Under the pieces are notes generated by a model, which saw only the letters and a list, made by a program, of their open reading frames with translations, was not told the origin of the DNA and made no database searches. The position numbers were made by a program, and so were the translations under genes. This document shows positions 6,577-8,733 of a DNA stretch of 8,733 bases, piece after piece. Source of the stretch: an uncultured Flavobacteriales bacterium (GTDB lineage: Bacteria > Bacteroidota > Bacteroidia > Flavobacteriales_E > Vicingaceae); the NCBI GenBank assembly GCA_937925525.1, contig CALALS010000188.1, positions 1 to 8,733 on the forward strand. The letters run 5' to 3'. Positions within the stretch are counted from its first letter, which is position 1. Each line of letters begins with the position of its first letter.

Positions 6577-7279
6577 GAAAGGAAAAATACATCTCATTCC
6601 TTCTGCACTTTCCGAAACAGAAATCTACAATACATTTCCAGAATTCAATACAACAGTCATTAATCAGTTAAAGTATTTTATCGTTGAAAATGTAAAAACT
6701 TCAAGACGATTTATTAGAAAAGCTTTACCGGATAAAAACATTGATGAATTAGAATTTTTTGAACTAAACAAACACACCTCCGAAAACGATTTAGCCGACT
6801 TTGTTCTACCCTGCTTAAATGGAAATGATGTAGGATTATTATCTGAAGCAGGATGCCCAGCCATTGCAGACCCTGGCGCACGAGTAGTTGCCATTGCTCA
6901 CCATAAAGATATAGAAGTTATTCCATTAGTTGGCGCATCTTCTATCATTCTTGGGTTAATGGCGAGTGGACTTAACGGACAAAGTTTTCAGTTTCATGGC
7001 TATCTACCAAAAGAAAGAGGAAAACGAATTAAGAAAATTAAGCAGCTTGAGCAATTTGCTCAGCGACAAAATCAAACACAATTATTTATAGAAACGCCTT
7101 ACAGAAATAATCACTTATTGGAAGATTTACTAGCCAGCTGCAACCCTACAACAAAGCTTTGCATTGCCAAAGACATGATGGGTGAAAGCCAATGGATAAA
7201 AACAAAAAAAATAAGTGATTGGAAAAAAACTCCACTACCCGATTTAAATAAAATTCCTACTGTTTTTTTAATTCTTTAA
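6569..7279 (+). CDS. SAM-dependent methyltransferase, short RsmI-like tetrapyrrole-methylase family
   Basis: This 236-residue protein belongs to the tetrapyrrole (corrin/porphyrin) methylase superfamily and most resembles RsmI, the enzyme that 2'-O-methylates C1402 of 16S rRNA. Visible family signatures: IHLIPSALSE at the start, YFIVENVKTSRRFI, the SAM-site region GLLSEAGCPAIADPGA (89-104), PLVGASS (119-125), FHGYLPKERGKR (about 142-153) and ETPYRNNHLLEDL. RsmI proteins are usually about 270-290 residues; this one stops after the methylase domain, so it is probably the shorter paralogue common in Bacteroidota rather than RsmI itself, and its substrate is unresolved. ATG 6569 is preferred over ATG 6557 because it starts directly at the conserved part and gives the compact ATGAGTAA overlap with the phosphatase stop. 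Its stop overlaps the convergent membrane-protein gene by 4 bases. Confidence 0.88.
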   Translation: MSKKGKIHLIPSALSETEIYNTFPEFNTTVINQLKYFIVENVKTSRRFIRKALPDKNIDELEFFELNKHTSENDLADFVLPCLNGNDVGLLSEAGCPAIADPGARVVAIAHHKDIEVIPLVGASSIILGLMASGLNGQSFQFHGYLPKERGKRIKKIKQLEQFAQRQNQTQLFIETPYRNNHLLEDLLASCNPTTKLCIAKDMMGESQWIKTKKISDWKKTPLPDLNKIPTVFLIL

Positions 7280-7581
7280 AGCCAAATCTTCAGCCCGAAA
7301 ACTAAAAAGGCATAAAGCAAGGTAGCTAAAATTACACCCTTTGCATATTGGTAGCGCTCTGTCCAAATCCCAATAAAAAATATAAGCAAATTACATATTA
7401 CGCTTAGGCTTAGTGTTGGCGTAAACACATGATTTGACCAAATATGTTTGATGTAGTCAGGAATTGTAAAAACTATATCGCTAACAAAATAGAAAATAAC
7501 AACCGCAATCCATGGCACAATTAAGCCAAGAGCAAAACCTATCCACAATCTATCAAACTTTTTACGATAAAAATTTGCCAT
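7276..7581 (-). CDS. Small membrane protein, three predicted helices, function unknown
   Basis: This 101-residue protein has three hydrophobic stretches at about 11-35, 52-73 and 80-101, with a basic N-terminus (YRKKFDR) and a charged loop (WTERYQYAK) between helices 2 and 3, consistent with an inner-membrane protein. I do not recognise a named family or any catalytic motif. It begins 10 bases after the surE stop, so the two are very likely co-transcribed. AAGGA (minus strand, 7588-7584) lies two bases before the ATG, a rare Shine-Dalgarno-like sequence in this window though spaced very tightly. The last four bases (TTAA) are shared with the stop codon of the convergent methylase gene. The conserved-looking start and operon position support a real gene. 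Confidence 0.78.
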   Translation of the reverse strand: MANFYRKKFDRLWIGFALGLIVPWIAVVIFYFVSDIVFTIPDYIKHIWSNHVFTPTLSLSVICNLLIFFIGIWTERYQYAKGVILATLLYAFLVFGLKIWL

Positions 7582-7591
7582 ATTCCTTAAA

Positions 7592-8344
7592 CTAAAATTT
7601 ATCTTTTAAATTGTTTAGCTCTTGGTGGTTAGTCAAATCCCAACCCGTAGGCACCACTGAAACATAACCGTTTTCAACTGCCCACATATCAGTATCTGTG
7701 GCCTCCTTTTCATGATTTACGTATTCTCCTTCCATCCAAAAATAAGGTTTTCCAAAAGGCATGTTTCGTTCCGTAAAATCTTCATTCCATGCTCCTTTTG
7801 AATGTCGGCAAAGTCTTATACCTTTTATTTTATCAATAGTTAATGCAGGTATATTTACATTTAAACAACCAAACTGTAATTTATTCTCAACCGATTTTGT
7901 TAAAATTTTTCGGACAATTTCTTTGGAGGCAGACAAATCATAGTTATGCGAAAAATCGCAAACCGAAAAACCGATAGAAGGTATTTGATTTAACATTCCC
8001 TCAACTGCAGCACCCATAGTTCCTGAGTATAAAACATTTACCGATGTATTTGCCCCATGATTTATCCCTGACAAAATTAAATCGGGTTTAAAATCAAGTA
8101 TTTCATGAAGACCAAGTTTAATACAATCAGCAGGAGTTCCACTGCAAGAATACGCTTTAGCAGCTCCATCAAATGTAGTATGGTTGTAAGTTAAAAAAGT
8201 ATTTACGGTAATGGCGTGTGCCGTTGCAGACCTGGGAAAATTGGGTGCAACCACATGTATTTCACCAAATTCATTAGCCACTTCAACTAAGGCCTTTATG
8301 CCCGGTGCAGTAATTCCATCATCATTGCAAACCAAAATTCTCAT
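7592..8344 (-). CDS. surE: 5'/3'-nucleotidase SurE
   Basis: This 250-residue protein is SurE, a metal-dependent phosphatase of nucleoside monophosphates (5' and 3'), and in some species of short polyphosphate. The metal site is complete: NDDG with Asp8 and Asp9, Ser39 in APNFPRSA, and Asn95 in SGINHGAN, positions matching those known for SurE. Further signatures are YSCSGTPADCIKLG, YSGTMGAAVEG and LNVNIP. The loop after Ser39 reads ATAHAIT instead of the more usual SGxGHAIT form, a small variation near the active site. I chose ATG 8344 because MRILVCNDDG is the standard start; an upstream ATG at 8365 would add seven atypical residues. The small membrane protein follows 10 bases downstream. 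The gene is divergent from the antitoxin. Confidence 0.96.
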   Translation of the reverse strand: MRILVCNDDGITAPGIKALVEVANEFGEIHVVAPNFPRSATAHAITVNTFLTYNHTTFDGAAKAYSCSGTPADCIKLGLHEILDFKPDLILSGINHGANTSVNVLYSGTMGAAVEGMLNQIPSIGFSVCDFSHNYDLSASKEIVRKILTKSVENKLQFGCLNVNIPALTIDKIKGIRLCRHSKGAWNEDFTERNMPFGKPYFWMEGEYVNHEKEATDTDMWAVENGYVSVVPTGWDLTNHQELNNLKDKF

Positions 8345-8402
8345 GTCATTTTCTTTTGAATGCACGAATTTAAAAAAATGCTACTGAAAGAGATTAATTT
8401 TT

Positions 8403-8410
8403 TAACTTTG
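8403..8410 (+). promoter_or_regulatory. Candidate Bacteroidota -7 box (TAACTTTG) for the toxin-antitoxin unit
   Basis: TAACTTTG is an exact match to TAnnTTTG, ending 14 bases before the antitoxin ATG. No clear -33 TTTG is seen at the expected distance. It implies a leader of under about 10 bases, similar to the box at 737-744. Confidence 0.45.
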
Positions 8411-8424
8411 GTAAAATTGAAGTC

Positions 8425-8658
8425 ATGGACAATCATACGTTAAAACAAAAATTAATACAGCGCATTAATTCCATTGAAAGCAATAAACTATTAAAAGAAA
8501 TTTATAAAATTCTTGAAGCGACAAATGAGGAGTCTTTTTATGAACTAAGTGACGTCCAAGTAGCTATTATTAATGAAGCAAAGCAAGAGTACAACAATAA
8601 CGAAATCCTATCGCAAGAAGAGGCAGAAAAAGATATTGAAAAATGGTTAGGAAAGTAG
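8425..8658 (+). CDS. Type II antitoxin (addiction-module component)
   Basis: This 77-residue acidic, mostly helical protein resembles the small antitoxins that Bacteroidota encode directly upstream of RelE/ParE toxins. The pattern is a helical N-terminal half (LKQKLIQRINSIESNKLLKEIYKILE), then YELSDVQVAIINEAKQEY and a C-terminal SQEEAEKDIEKWLGK segment, which in such proteins is the flexible part that wraps the toxin. I see no HTH, ribbon-helix-helix or Phd fold, so DNA binding is unproven. Identification rests mainly on the gene downstream, which overlaps it by 16 bases and has a recognisable toxin N-terminus. The ATG at 8425 sits just after an exact -7 box. Role: neutralises the toxin by complex formation. 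Confidence 0.8.
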   Translation: MDNHTLKQKLIQRINSIESNKLLKEIYKILEATNEESFYELSDVQVAIINEAKQEYNNNEILSQEEAEKDIEKWLGK

Positions 8659-8733
8659 TTTGGACTAAAACTGCCCAACAAAACAGAAAAGAAATTTACA
8701 CTTACTGGAACCATAAGAATAAATCAACCAACT
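8643..8733 (+). CDS. RelE/ParE-family toxin, N-terminal fragment (3' end outside window)
   Basis: Starting with ATG at 8643, in a different frame from the antitoxin, the sequence encodes MVRKVVWTKTAQQNRKEIYT followed by YWNHKNKSTN before the window ends (30 codons). A beta-strand of the form VVWTxxA, then a helix with EIYxYWxxKNKS, is typical of RelE/ParE-superfamily toxins of Bacteroidota. The 16-base overlap with the antitoxin gene indicates coupled translation. Whether it cleaves mRNA at the ribosome (RelE type) or poisons gyrase (ParE type) cannot be decided, because the C-terminal residues that separate the groups are missing. Confidence 0.8.
   Translation, partial: MVRKVVWTKTAQQNRKEIYTYWNHKNKSTN

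Noticed and set aside
6664..6894. 76-codon minus-strand open frame opposite the methylase gene
   Set aside because: It mirrors the conserved methylase SAM-site region; the plus-strand frame carries the family motifs.
7761..7943. 60-codon plus-strand open frame opposite surE
   Set aside because: surE is intact and conserved here, and this frame shows no domain or promoter.

Overview
The window is AT-rich, gene-dense DNA from a member of the Bacteroidota, most likely a flavobacterial-type (Flavobacteriales or related) organism. Four things point there. A large secreted protein ends in a type IX secretion (gliding-motility type) sorting domain. The DnaA has a Bacteroidota-like N-terminus and domain IV. 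TAnnTTTG boxes of the Bacteroidota -7 type lie just upstream of start codons. Shine-Dalgarno sequences are mostly absent. No rRNA, tRNA, CRISPR array or insertion sequence was seen.

Layout. (1) Positions 1-270 hold the C-terminal end of a family 2 glycosyltransferase, cut by the window edge. Its stop codon overlaps the end of a convergent hot-dog acyl-CoA thioesterase gene (258-665, minus). (2) Positions 758-2375 hold a two-gene unit in which a UshA/CD73-type 5'-nucleotidase is split into separate polypeptides. The substrate-binding C-terminal domain comes first, as a lipoprotein, and the metallophosphatase domain second; the genes overlap by 8 bases. (3) Positions 2446-4308 encode a 620-residue secreted protein with an unassigned N-terminal domain, five cysteine-paired repeats spaced exactly 53 residues apart, and a type IX sorting domain. 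(4) A 254-base AT-rich leader with a 15-base palindrome precedes dnaA (4563-5993), which ends at a strong intrinsic terminator. (5) A low-molecular-weight tyrosine phosphatase gene and a short RsmI-like methylase gene follow, again overlapping by 8 bases. (6) On the minus strand, surE and a small three-helix membrane protein form a two-gene unit converging on the methylase gene. (7) At the right edge, a type II toxin-antitoxin pair begins: a complete antitoxin and the first 30 codons of a RelE/ParE-family toxin.

Most of the window is housekeeping: replication initiation, nucleotide hydrolysis (split 5'-nucleotidase, SurE), a protein phosphatase and an rRNA-type methylase paralogue. The accessory parts are the repeat-bearing secreted protein and the toxin-antitoxin pair. 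I saw no clear evidence of an undescribed multi-gene defence or mobile system. The most unusual features are the swapped-order split nucleotidase, the perfectly periodic Cys-repeat surface protein, and the palindrome in the dnaA leader.
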